From: an uncultured Robiginitomaculum sp.
GTDB taxonomy: Bacteria > Pseudomonadota > Alphaproteobacteria > Caulobacterales > Maricaulaceae
Direction: 5' to 3'
NCBI GenBank assembly: GCA_938003555.1
Contig: CALKXN010000065.1
Location: 1-9,897 of the forward strand
Length of the DNA: 9,897 nt
Each line of letters starts with the position of its first letter. Position 1 is the first letter of the stretch. Positions 1-6,386 of the stretch are shown here, piece by piece. The notes beneath the pieces are model-generated. The model worked only from the letters and a program-made list of their open reading frames with translations, was not told where the DNA came from and did no database searches. A program made the translations under genes and the position numbers.

Positions 1-806
1 ATTTATGTGACTATGAGGGCGAGTCCCACCACAAGCTTGCCGCTGCAGTCGAATTTATTCACAGCGCCACACTTCTGCATGATGATGTGGTCGATGAGAG
101 CGCGCTGCGCCGCGGCCGCAAAACCGCTAACCGCGTCTGGGGCAATAGCGCCACGATTTTGGTCGGAGACTTTCTCTTTGCCCGCGCCTTTAACCTGATG
201 GTTGAGACGCAAAATATCGAAGCGCTTGGCATTTTGTCCAACGCTTCATCCGTCATTGCCGAAGGCGAAGTCCATCAACTGGCCGCCCTGCGTAATGTTG
301 ATATGACAGAGTCTGTTTATATGGACGTGATTGGCGCAAAGACAGCGGCGCTATTTTCTGCTGCGGCCGAAGTCGCGCCCGTCATTGCGGGATGCCCGCT
401 GGCATATCGCCAAGCCCTTCGCCGTTATGGTCAAGAGCTTGGCCTGGCTTTCCAGCTTGTCGATGACGCGCTGGATTATGGCGGTTTGGAAAGCGCGCTA
501 GGTAAATCCGTGGGCGATGATTTCCGCGAAGGTAAAATGACGCTCCCCGTTATCCGGGCCTATGCGTCGGGCAGTGATGAGGACAAAGTCTTTTGGCGCC
601 GCGTCATTTCCGATCACGACCAAAGCGACGTCGATCTGGAAATTGCCGTATCTAAACTGCGTAAAGCCGGAGCGCTAAAAAGCACGCTGGACGAGGCGCG
701 CCGCCGCGTTGAAAATGCCAAAAAAGCGCTCGCAATATTTCCTGACAATGAATGGAAAGCTGCGCTTAAAGATATTGCCGGATTTGTTGTTGCCCGCGTC
801 AGCTAG
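1..806 (+). CDS. ispB: Long-chain polyprenyl diphosphate synthase (octaprenyl type), 5'-truncated by window edge
   Basis: Trans-type prenyl elongase that adds isopentenyl diphosphate units to an allylic primer, giving the long chain normally used as the ubiquinone side chain; a cytosolic enzyme. The frame is open from base 3, so the visible part is 267 residues and roughly 60-70 N-terminal residues lie outside the window. Numbering visible codons from base 3, the first Asp-rich motif DDVVD is at 27-31 in the context HSATLLHDDVVDES, followed by RRG and TAN. A KT pair lies near 113-114 (GAKTAALF), and the second Asp-rich motif DDALD is at 154-158 (FQLVDDALDYGG). The residue five before the first motif is Ala, the small residue expected in long-chain rather than farnesyl or geranylgeranyl synthases. 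The exact chain length (C40, C45 or C50) cannot be read from this. The stop codon TAG at 804-806 overlaps that of the convergent sugar-phosphate transferase gene. The family call is very secure; the symbol is by similarity to E. coli IspB. Confidence 0.95.
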   Translation, partial: LCDYEGESHHKLAAAVEFIHSATLLHDDVVDESALRRGRKTANRVWGNSATILVGDFLFARAFNLMVETQNIEALGILSNASSVIAEGEVHQLAALRNVDMTESVYMDVIGAKTAALFSAAAEVAPVIAGCPLAYRQALRRYGQELGLAFQLVDDALDYGGLESALGKSVGDDFREGKMTLPVIRAYASGSDEDKVFWRRVISDHDQSDVDLEIAVSKLRKAGALKSTLDEARRRVENAKKALAIFPDNEWKAALKDIAGFVVARVS

Positions 807-1831
807 TCGTTGAAGGGCAAACGTTGATGCGCCAGCATATAAATCGTCATGGATAGAACGACAAACCACAGAAAATAGGCCCCGGAGCTAAGCATCTCGG
901 ACACGCCGCCAAAGACCGCGCCAAAGGCGCACACTAAAGCCAGAAACCCATATATAAGCGTAACCGTAACATGACTGCGTCCTGCGATAATGCTGCGCTG
1001 ATAAAGGTGACGACGATGCGGCGTCGTGAGCTTTTCCCCGCGCCGAAAACGCACCGCCATTGTGAGCAGGCTATCGGCCAAAAAGGGCATCAACAGAATT
1101 GGCCCGACATAGAGCAAGCGCTCGCCATAAGGATGGGCCGGCAGTGACAGGCTCGCTACAGCAATCATATATCCAATAAAGAGCGACCCAGTATCGCCGC
1201 AGAAAATCTTTGCGCTGTTGCGTAAATTATACGGCATGAATCCCATCAGCGGACCAATGAGCAATAGCCCAAATATCGCCGCTGTCGTGACGCCCCCCAG
1301 CAATCCGCAAATGACCAAAGCGATACTGACGATAAGGGCGGTTAACGTCATCAATCCATTCGCCCCGTCCATAAAATTGACGACATTAATGACAACAAAT
1401 ATCCAAAGCGCGGCGCCGATATGGGCCAAAGGGTCAGGGAATTGAACAACAGTTTCTCCAAGAGGCAAAGCCAGCGGCAGTCCTGTAATAAGTGGCACCG
1501 CAGCGCTAATAATCCCGATCAGAAAGAACTTTACGGATGTCGGCACATGAAAGACATCGTCCACCAATCCCAGCGCCGCCAGCAATAACCCCAGACCAAA
1601 GAGCGCTTTAATATCTGCGCCAATCTCAAAATTGGGATAAAATTTCGATAGGGCAAACATCACAGCAAATGCGCCGACCACAATGCCAAGCCCGCCTGCG
1701 CTCGGCGTGACTTTACTATGCGAGCTCCGCGCATCGGGATGATCTGATATTCGTAAAGACATAGCAAAGCCCGTCACAGCCAGCGCCACAAAAAATCCGA
1801 TGAGCGTGATATGGGTAAACATTGAGCTCAT
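803..1831 (-). CDS. WecA/MraY-family polyprenyl-phosphate sugar-1-phosphate transferase (glycosyltransferase family 4)
   Basis: Integral inner-membrane enzyme that transfers a sugar-1-phosphate (often HexNAc-1-P) from a UDP-sugar to undecaprenyl phosphate, the first lipid-linked step of an envelope polysaccharide or O-antigen. The 342-residue protein is mostly hydrophobic, with about 10-11 membrane segments. Family motifs appear in order: DHPDARSSH near 30-38 with PSAGGLGI after it, the metal/nucleophile Asp pair at 91-92 (LGLVDDVF), NFMDGANGL at 152-160, IFCGDTGS at 209-216, and the cytoplasmic PHRRHLYQR loop at 271-279. I chose ATG at 1831: it overlaps the ispE stop as ATGA and has GGAG seven bases upstream. 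An upstream in-frame start at 1867 would add 12 residues but lies inside ispE. The second position of the motif usually written DGxDG is Asn here (DGANG), a pattern more like WecA/WbpL-type enzymes than MraY. Substrate unknown; MraY itself is unlikely because no division-cluster genes are nearby. Confidence 0.9.
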   Translation of the reverse strand: MSSMFTHITLIGFFVALAVTGFAMSLRISDHPDARSSHSKVTPSAGGLGIVVGAFAVMFALSKFYPNFEIGADIKALFGLGLLLAALGLVDDVFHVPTSVKFFLIGIISAAVPLITGLPLALPLGETVVQFPDPLAHIGAALWIFVVINVVNFMDGANGLMTLTALIVSIALVICGLLGGVTTAAIFGLLLIGPLMGFMPYNLRNSAKIFCGDTGSLFIGYMIAVASLSLPAHPYGERLLYVGPILLMPFLADSLLTMAVRFRRGEKLTTPHRRHLYQRSIIAGRSHVTVTLIYGFLALVCAFGAVFGGVSEMLSSGAYFLWFVVLSMTIYMLAHQRLPFND

Positions 1832-2673
1832 GACGGATCTCCAAACCCGCCGGCCCAAATCCACCACTGCGGATGCGCAGCAGAAAGGTGAGCCTGAATG
1901 TCATGAGCGCTTTGCATATCTTGCGTTATGGCAAAACAGCTCGCGCCGCTACCAGACATGCGTGATAATTTCACGCCCGGCTGCCCAGAGAGCTGATCCA
2001 GCACGCGAATAATATCGGGCTGTAAATCACAGGCTATCGGCTGAAGATCATTACGCCCCGCCCGCGCAGCCGTAATTAAGTCAGCGTTGCTCGGCTGCGC
2101 CAAATCCCCGGCCGGGCCTTGATCAAAGGCGTGAAAGATTTTTCCGGTGGAAACAGGAACGCCCGGATTGACTAATAGGCCGTAATGACGCCCCTGCCCT
2201 GTCATGCGCGATACCGTCTCACCAATGCCGGACATCATCGCCGTGCGCGACAAAAGACAGACCGGGATATCCGCGCCGATTTCTTCACTGCGCGCAATGT
2301 CGCTCACCGCGCGACCTGAAAAATTTGCGACATGGCGCATCGCGGCGGCGGCGTCAGCACTGCCCCCGCCAATGCCGGAGGATAGCGGTAAATTTTTGAT
2401 AAGGTGAAAGCGAAGATATGGCCCGCCCAATTGGTTGTGCGCAAAGCGCGCCGCGCGCAAAATGAGATTATCTTCGCCCGCAGAAAGCCCCGCACCAAAT
2501 GGCCCGTCAATCGTAAGGCTAAATTGATTTGATATTTGCGCGGTCAGAACATCCGCCGCATCGGCAAAAACAACATGCGAGCTAAGCGGATGATAACCAT
2601 CATCGCGCGCGCCGCCAACATGTAGAGTTAAGTTAACTTTGGCGCGGGCGAGTTCTATTGCGGGCTGTGACAT
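1828..2673 (-). CDS. ispE: 4-diphosphocytidyl-2-C-methyl-D-erythritol kinase (IspE)
   Basis: GHMP-family kinase that phosphorylates the 2-hydroxyl of CDP-methylerythritol with ATP, the fourth step of the MEP isoprenoid pathway; cytosolic. At 281 residues from ATG 2673 it has the usual family length. Visible motifs: ARAKVNLTLHV at 9-19 (substrate-contacting Lys12 and Asn14), the glycine-rich ATP loop PLSSGIGGGSAD at 96-107, GADIP at 133-137 with the probable catalytic Asp135, and the third GHMP motif MSGSGASCF at 239-247. Start choice: ATG 2673 puts the conserved ARAK motif nine residues in, as in other IspE proteins, with GGGA at a workable distance. A TTG at 2688 would extend it by five residues. 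The gene follows the TPR gene by 24 bases and overlaps the next gene by ATGA, so it is probably expressed as part of an operon. All catalytic motifs are intact, so it should be active. Confidence 0.95.
   Translation of the reverse strand: MSQPAIELARAKVNLTLHVGGARDDGYHPLSSHVVFADAADVLTAQISNQFSLTIDGPFGAGLSAGEDNLILRAARFAHNQLGGPYLRFHLIKNLPLSSGIGGGSADAAAAMRHVANFSGRAVSDIARSEEIGADIPVCLLSRTAMMSGIGETVSRMTGQGRHYGLLVNPGVPVSTGKIFHAFDQGPAGDLAQPSNADLITAARAGRNDLQPIACDLQPDIIRVLDQLSGQPGVKLSRMSGSGASCFAITQDMQSAHDIQAHLSAAHPQWWIWAGGFGDPS
1839..1842 (-). promoter_or_regulatory. Shine-Dalgarno site (GGAG) of the family 4 transferase, inside the end of ispE
   Basis: On the minus strand GGAG stands seven bases before ATG 1831 and lies within the last codons of ispE. 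Together with the ATGA start/stop overlap it decides the start of the transferase and suggests translational coupling. Confidence 0.7.
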
Positions 2674-2697
2674 CTCACTTATTCCCAATGCTCGCCG

Positions 2698-4419
2698 CTA
2701 TGGCATGCCCGCAGCAGCTTCGAGGCCGCCTTTAAGTTTGACTTCAAGACGCGCGCGCTCTTCATCTGTTGGATCGAGATCAAGGGCGTGACGCCATTGA
2801 TACCCAGCCTCGCGCAAACGGCCAAGCTTCCAATAGACATCACCTAAATGATCAATAATCGTCGCGCTATTTGGGGCCTTTGCAGAGGCATCTTCAAGAT
2901 GGATGCGCGCTTCGCTATATTGGCCCAATTTGTAATGCGCCCAGCCTAAACTGTCGATAATCGCGCCGCTATCGGGCTCTAAGCGCACCGCAGTGCGGAT
3001 CATCTCAAAGGCCTCATCCAAATTTTCGCCGCGTTCAACCCAGCTATATCCAAGATAGTTCAAAGCGTCGGCATAATCCGGCTTTAACTCCAAAACCCGC
3101 TTAAAATCCGCTTCAGCCTCAGACCAGCGTTTTAATTCGTGCAAGCAAATGGCTTTAAAATAAAGCGGCTCAGGGTTAGAGGCGATTTCTTCATCGCTCA
3201 TATCCGCAATCAAAGCCTCATATTGTGGCAAAGCAGAAGCGTAATCTTCTTTGATGAGATAACCGCGGCCCAAAGATTCGCGCACAAGGAAAATCGGATG
3301 ATCCTTAACAAGCCCTTTGAGGAGGCTAATTGCGCGGTCATCTTCGTCATTGCGAAACATTACATTGGCCCGCGCTAAACGCGCGGTTACGGTATAGTCG
3401 GATTTATCATCAATGGTCTGATATAGGTCTTCCGCATCGGCTTGGCGTTCTTCGCGCTCAAGGACTGTACCTAGCCAGATTTTTGCAAAATCCTCATCCG
3501 GGTTCATCATTAACGCAATGCGAAGATAATATTCACCAAGATTATGCGCTCCGCCTTCACTAAAATAGGCTCCGGCTGGGTCAATCAAAGCGCGCGCAGC
3601 ATGATCCGCCGCGCTCATTTTATCGTCCATCGCCTGGCCGGATTTTAGACGCGTTAGGCCCGTATATATCGGGCCGCTTTTAACGCCGCCTCGGCGGGTT
3701 GAAAAACTCTCCAACACGGCAATCGCGCCGGGAATATCGCCATTTTGAGATTTGTGGCGCGCTTGGGACATGATGCGCAAAATAGGACTAACGCCCGTCT
3801 TTGCGACGCGGTCAAAATTACGATCCGCGTCTTCTGTTTCTCCGGTCTCACTGAGGATGACCGCTTTTTGCATTGCGGCGATAACGTCAAAATAACCCCC
3901 GACCTCAATTTCGTCAAAAATTTCAAGCGCGCGGGCCGCGTTACCGTCTCCATATTGCGCCCAGCCTTCCATCATCGCGATTAAAACGCCCAGCGCCGGA
4001 TCATCAGGTTGCTCTGCAAGACGCTGAGCCGCTTTATCATATCTCCCCTTACGCATGTCATGCGCGGACAAAACGATACGCGCCAGGGGCTCTGTATTAT
4101 CCAGCGAGCTCATCTCTATGGATAATGTACGCGCCAGCGTAATGTCACCCGCCAGAACCGCAGAGCGGATGGCTTCTGCGCCCAGCTCTACATTCTCTGA
4201 GTCGCGCGCAAAGGCCGAAGAGAAGTATTTGGAGCGTGCCTGCGCATCTTCCATTTGATCGGCATATTTACCGGACAGATAGTCGGCATAAAGCTTCGCT
4301 TCGGGCGGGCTGTCCATGCTGTTAAAATGTTGGGGGCCTGCCGCATTCGCGCAGCCGCTGATGATTACGCCAAATGCAGCGGCGCAAATGGCGCGAAGTA
4401 AAGAGTTTTTCAATTTCAT
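2698..4419 (-). CDS. TPR-repeat lipoprotein of unknown function
   Basis: A 573-residue exported protein built of tetratricopeptide repeats. The N-terminus (MKLKNSLLRA then a hydrophobic stretch) ends in a lipobox IISGC, giving predicted lipidation at Cys23. Position +2 is Ala, not Asp, so outer-membrane sorting is plausible. The clearest TPRs are C-terminal, about 416-553: four consecutive helical pairs marked by YFKAICLHELKRW, ALNYLGYSWVERG, IIDSLGWAHYKLG and IIDHLGDVYWKLG, with Pro closing repeats (LKPDY, LEPDS, KAPNS, LDPTD). Weaker repeats fill much of 60-415. TPRs are protein-binding scaffolds; no catalytic domain is visible. The ATG at 4419 is directly preceded by AAAGG at a short spacing, so the initiation signal is poor. 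It sits between the ETF-QO and ispE genes on the same strand, 24 bases before ispE. I suspect an envelope assembly or scaffold role, but the sequence does not show one. Confidence 0.85.
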   Translation of the reverse strand: MKLKNSLLRAICAAAFGVIISGCANAAGPQHFNSMDSPPEAKLYADYLSGKYADQMEDAQARSKYFSSAFARDSENVELGAEAIRSAVLAGDITLARTLSIEMSSLDNTEPLARIVLSAHDMRKGRYDKAAQRLAEQPDDPALGVLIAMMEGWAQYGDGNAARALEIFDEIEVGGYFDVIAAMQKAVILSETGETEDADRNFDRVAKTGVSPILRIMSQARHKSQNGDIPGAIAVLESFSTRRGGVKSGPIYTGLTRLKSGQAMDDKMSAADHAARALIDPAGAYFSEGGAHNLGEYYLRIALMMNPDEDFAKIWLGTVLEREERQADAEDLYQTIDDKSDYTVTARLARANVMFRNDEDDRAISLLKGLVKDHPIFLVRESLGRGYLIKEDYASALPQYEALIADMSDEEIASNPEPLYFKAICLHELKRWSEAEADFKRVLELKPDYADALNYLGYSWVERGENLDEAFEMIRTAVRLEPDSGAIIDSLGWAHYKLGQYSEARIHLEDASAKAPNSATIIDHLGDVYWKLGRLREAGYQWRHALDLDPTDEERARLEVKLKGGLEAAAGMP

Positions 4420-4480
4420 AACCTTTATAATGGCGATTTTCGCGCCTTAACCAAGCCCGCAACGCATGCAATCACATCAC

Positions 4481-4506
4481 AACCGCGTGGACGATCCCGC
4501 GCGGTT
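4481..4506 (-). terminator. Possible hairpin after the ETF-QO stop codon (no U tract)
   Basis: A 7-bp perfect stem, AACCGCG/CGCGGTT, with a 12-base loop begins five bases past the ETF-QO stop codon. Its position suits a 3'-end structure separating the ETF-QO transcript from the TPR gene. No run of U follows it on the minus strand, so it is not a typical intrinsic terminator and read-through into the TPR gene is likely. The rest of the 92-base gap has a weak CATTAT box ten bases before the TPR start, which is too poor to call a promoter. Confidence 0.3.
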
Positions 4507-4511
4507 AGATG

Positions 4512-6218
4512 CTACATATTCGGATAATTCGGCCCGCCGCCGCCCTCAGGCACAGTCCAAACGATGTTGCGGCTCGGGTCTTTAATGTCACAGGTTTTAC
4601 AGTGAATGCAGTTTTGCGCATTGATATTAAAACGCGGGTTCGAGCCATCATCATCGCGCAGAACTTCGTAAACCCCGGCTGGGCAATAGCGCTGCGCGGG
4701 TTCATCAAATTCAGGCAAGTTCACATCGATCGGAATTGACGCATCAATCAGCTTCAAATGACTGGGCTGCTCTTCGCCGTGATTGGTGTTGGTGAAACTT
4801 ACATTTGTCAGGCGATCAAATGAGATCACGCCATCTGGTTTGGGGTAGTCAATTTTCTTATGCTTACCCGCCGGCTCGATAGAGGCCGCGTCATCTTTTT
4901 TATGGCTAAGCGTCGTCGATAATTTCAGCTTAAACAGATTCAGCAAGCCGCCAATGGGGTTGAATTTAAACACTGTATTGACCCACATATCCGGGCCGCC
5001 CAGCATTATGCCGCCTAGGAGTTGGCCAAAGCGCCCACTCAACGGCGCGACATTGCGCACAGGTTTAAGGTCTTTCCCGACTTCGCCGTTCATCAGCGCC
5101 ATGTGATACGCGACAAGCTCGTCGCCGCTGCGTCCAGCTTTTATTGCCGTATATGCCGCCTCAGCGGCTTCGATACCGCTGTGCATGGCGTTATGATTGC
5201 CCTTAATGCGGGGCAGATTCACAAGACCCGCAGAGCACCCTAGAAGCGCGCCGCCCGGGAAGCATGTTTTTGGAATGGACTGAAATCCGCCCTTGGTCAC
5301 AACGCGCGCGCCATAAGCAATGCGCTTGCCGCCTTCGAGAATAGACTTAATGGACGGATGATGTTTCCAGCGCTGGAACTCTGCATAAGGATAAAGATGC
5401 GGGTTTTTGTAATTTAGATCGACGATATAGCCAAGATAGACTTGGTTGTTTTCAGCGTGATATAGAAATGATCCGCCGCCCTGTTTAAAGCCCAGTGGCC
5501 AACCTGCGGTATGCAGCACTTCGCCTTCACGGTGATTTTCGGGTTTAATCTCCCAAACCTCTTTCATACCCAGACCGAATTTGCCTGGCTCACAATCTGA
5601 TTCCAGATCGTATTTTTTACGCACGATTTGCGACAGCGATCCACGCGCGCCTTCGGAAAGCAGCACATATTTGCCGTGCAGTTCCATGCCCGGCTCATAA
5701 GCTTCGCCCTTGGTGCCGTCTTTGGAAATCCCAAATTCTCCGGCAATGACGCCTTTGACCTGCCCTTTATCGCCATAAACCAGACCGGAACATGACATGC
5801 CCGGAAAGACTTCAACGCCAAGGCTTTCGGCCTGCTCTGCCATCCAGCGGCAGACATTCGCCATAGAGACGATATAGTTGCCGTGATTATGCATCAATGG
5901 CGGCATTAAAACTGTCGGGAGCGGCATGGCGCCAGCTGGGCCCAAAAGATGTAGCTTATCCGCTTTAACCTTGGTCGTAACGGGCGCGCCTTTCTCTTTC
6001 CAATCCGGCATCAGGCGGTTGAGACCCGCCGGATCAAGAACCGCGCCGGACAGAATATGCGCGCCGACCTCTGATCCTTTCTCAAGGACAACAACGCTAA
6101 TATCATCTCCGCCCAGCTGTTTTAAGCGTATCGCCGCAGATAATCCTGCGGGGCCTGCGCCAACAATAACAACATCATATTCCATGCTTTCGCGGTCAAA
6201 AGCTTGTGTCTCGCTCAT
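4512..6218 (-). CDS. Electron transfer flavoprotein:ubiquinone oxidoreductase (ETF-QO)
   Basis: Membrane-associated FAD and [4Fe-4S] enzyme that takes electrons from reduced ETF (fed by acyl-CoA and other flavin dehydrogenases) and reduces ubiquinone; it acts at the cytoplasmic face of the inner membrane. The 568-residue length is normal for the bacterial family. The N-terminal dinucleotide-binding motif VVIVGAGPAGLSAA has its glycines at 20, 22 and 25, followed by VVVLEKG and GAHILSGAVLDP, which are typical of ETF-QO. The C-terminal ferredoxin-like part carries Cys512, Cys537, Cys540 and Cys543, the same 25-3-3 spacing as the cluster ligands of human ETFDH, and ends in the family's GGGGPNYPNM tail. 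ATG 6218 is chosen because GGAG stands six bases upstream; an internal Met12 is the only near alternative. It is the first gene of the minus-strand run and diverges from the helicase gene. No ETF subunit genes are in the window, which is common. Confidence 0.97.
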   Translation of the reverse strand: MSETQAFDRESMEYDVVIVGAGPAGLSAAIRLKQLGGDDISVVVLEKGSEVGAHILSGAVLDPAGLNRLMPDWKEKGAPVTTKVKADKLHLLGPAGAMPLPTVLMPPLMHNHGNYIVSMANVCRWMAEQAESLGVEVFPGMSCSGLVYGDKGQVKGVIAGEFGISKDGTKGEAYEPGMELHGKYVLLSEGARGSLSQIVRKKYDLESDCEPGKFGLGMKEVWEIKPENHREGEVLHTAGWPLGFKQGGGSFLYHAENNQVYLGYIVDLNYKNPHLYPYAEFQRWKHHPSIKSILEGGKRIAYGARVVTKGGFQSIPKTCFPGGALLGCSAGLVNLPRIKGNHNAMHSGIEAAEAAYTAIKAGRSGDELVAYHMALMNGEVGKDLKPVRNVAPLSGRFGQLLGGIMLGGPDMWVNTVFKFNPIGGLLNLFKLKLSTTLSHKKDDAASIEPAGKHKKIDYPKPDGVISFDRLTNVSFTNTNHGEEQPSHLKLIDASIPIDVNLPEFDEPAQRYCPAGVYEVLRDDDGSNPRFNINAQNCIHCKTCDIKDPSRNIVWTVPEGGGGPNYPNM

Positions 6219-6386
6219 GTGAGTCTCCGAATTTTTGTCTCTTTTGCCCTAATCCGCCGCAAATTCCAATGATTTAACGTCGCATTGTTCGGCATAATGC
6301 TGTGAACAGGGCTAGTCTTTGCCCCGCTTTGGCCATAGAGGGAGCGCGCGGCCAGACCCGCTTCATTTTTACCGATAAAGAATCCT
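6219..6386. promoter_or_regulatory. Divergent control region between ETF-QO and the DEAD-box helicase
   Basis: These 168 bases separate two divergent genes and must carry promoters in both directions. The only notable element is an imperfect dyad, GCATT/AATGC with a nine-base centre, at 6282-6300. Its right half overlaps a CATAAT box (6293-6298) that could be a -10 element for the helicase, but no good -35 box lies at the right distance. The helicase start has only a weak purine-rich stretch (AAAGAA) before it. I could not pick out the ETF-QO promoter. Confidence 0.4.
6225..6228 (-). promoter_or_regulatory. Shine-Dalgarno site (GGAG) of ETF-QO
   Basis: On the minus strand GGAG within CGGAGA precedes ATG 6218 by six bases. 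This fixes the start at Met1 rather than Met12. Confidence 0.7.

Noticed and set aside
1832..1867. Longer transferase start at 1867
   Set aside because: It would add 12 charged residues before the first membrane segment and lies inside ispE; the ATG at 1831 has a proper ribosome site.
2674..2688. TTG start for ispE, five codons upstream
   Set aside because: The ATG at 2673 fits the usual distance to the ARAK motif and needs no rare start codon. The TTG remains possible, as it leaves only 9 bases after the TPR gene.
5926..6222. A 98-codon plus-strand frame opposite the ETF-QO N-terminus
   Set aside because: It is antisense to the strongly conserved FAD-binding region, with no independent signal of coding.
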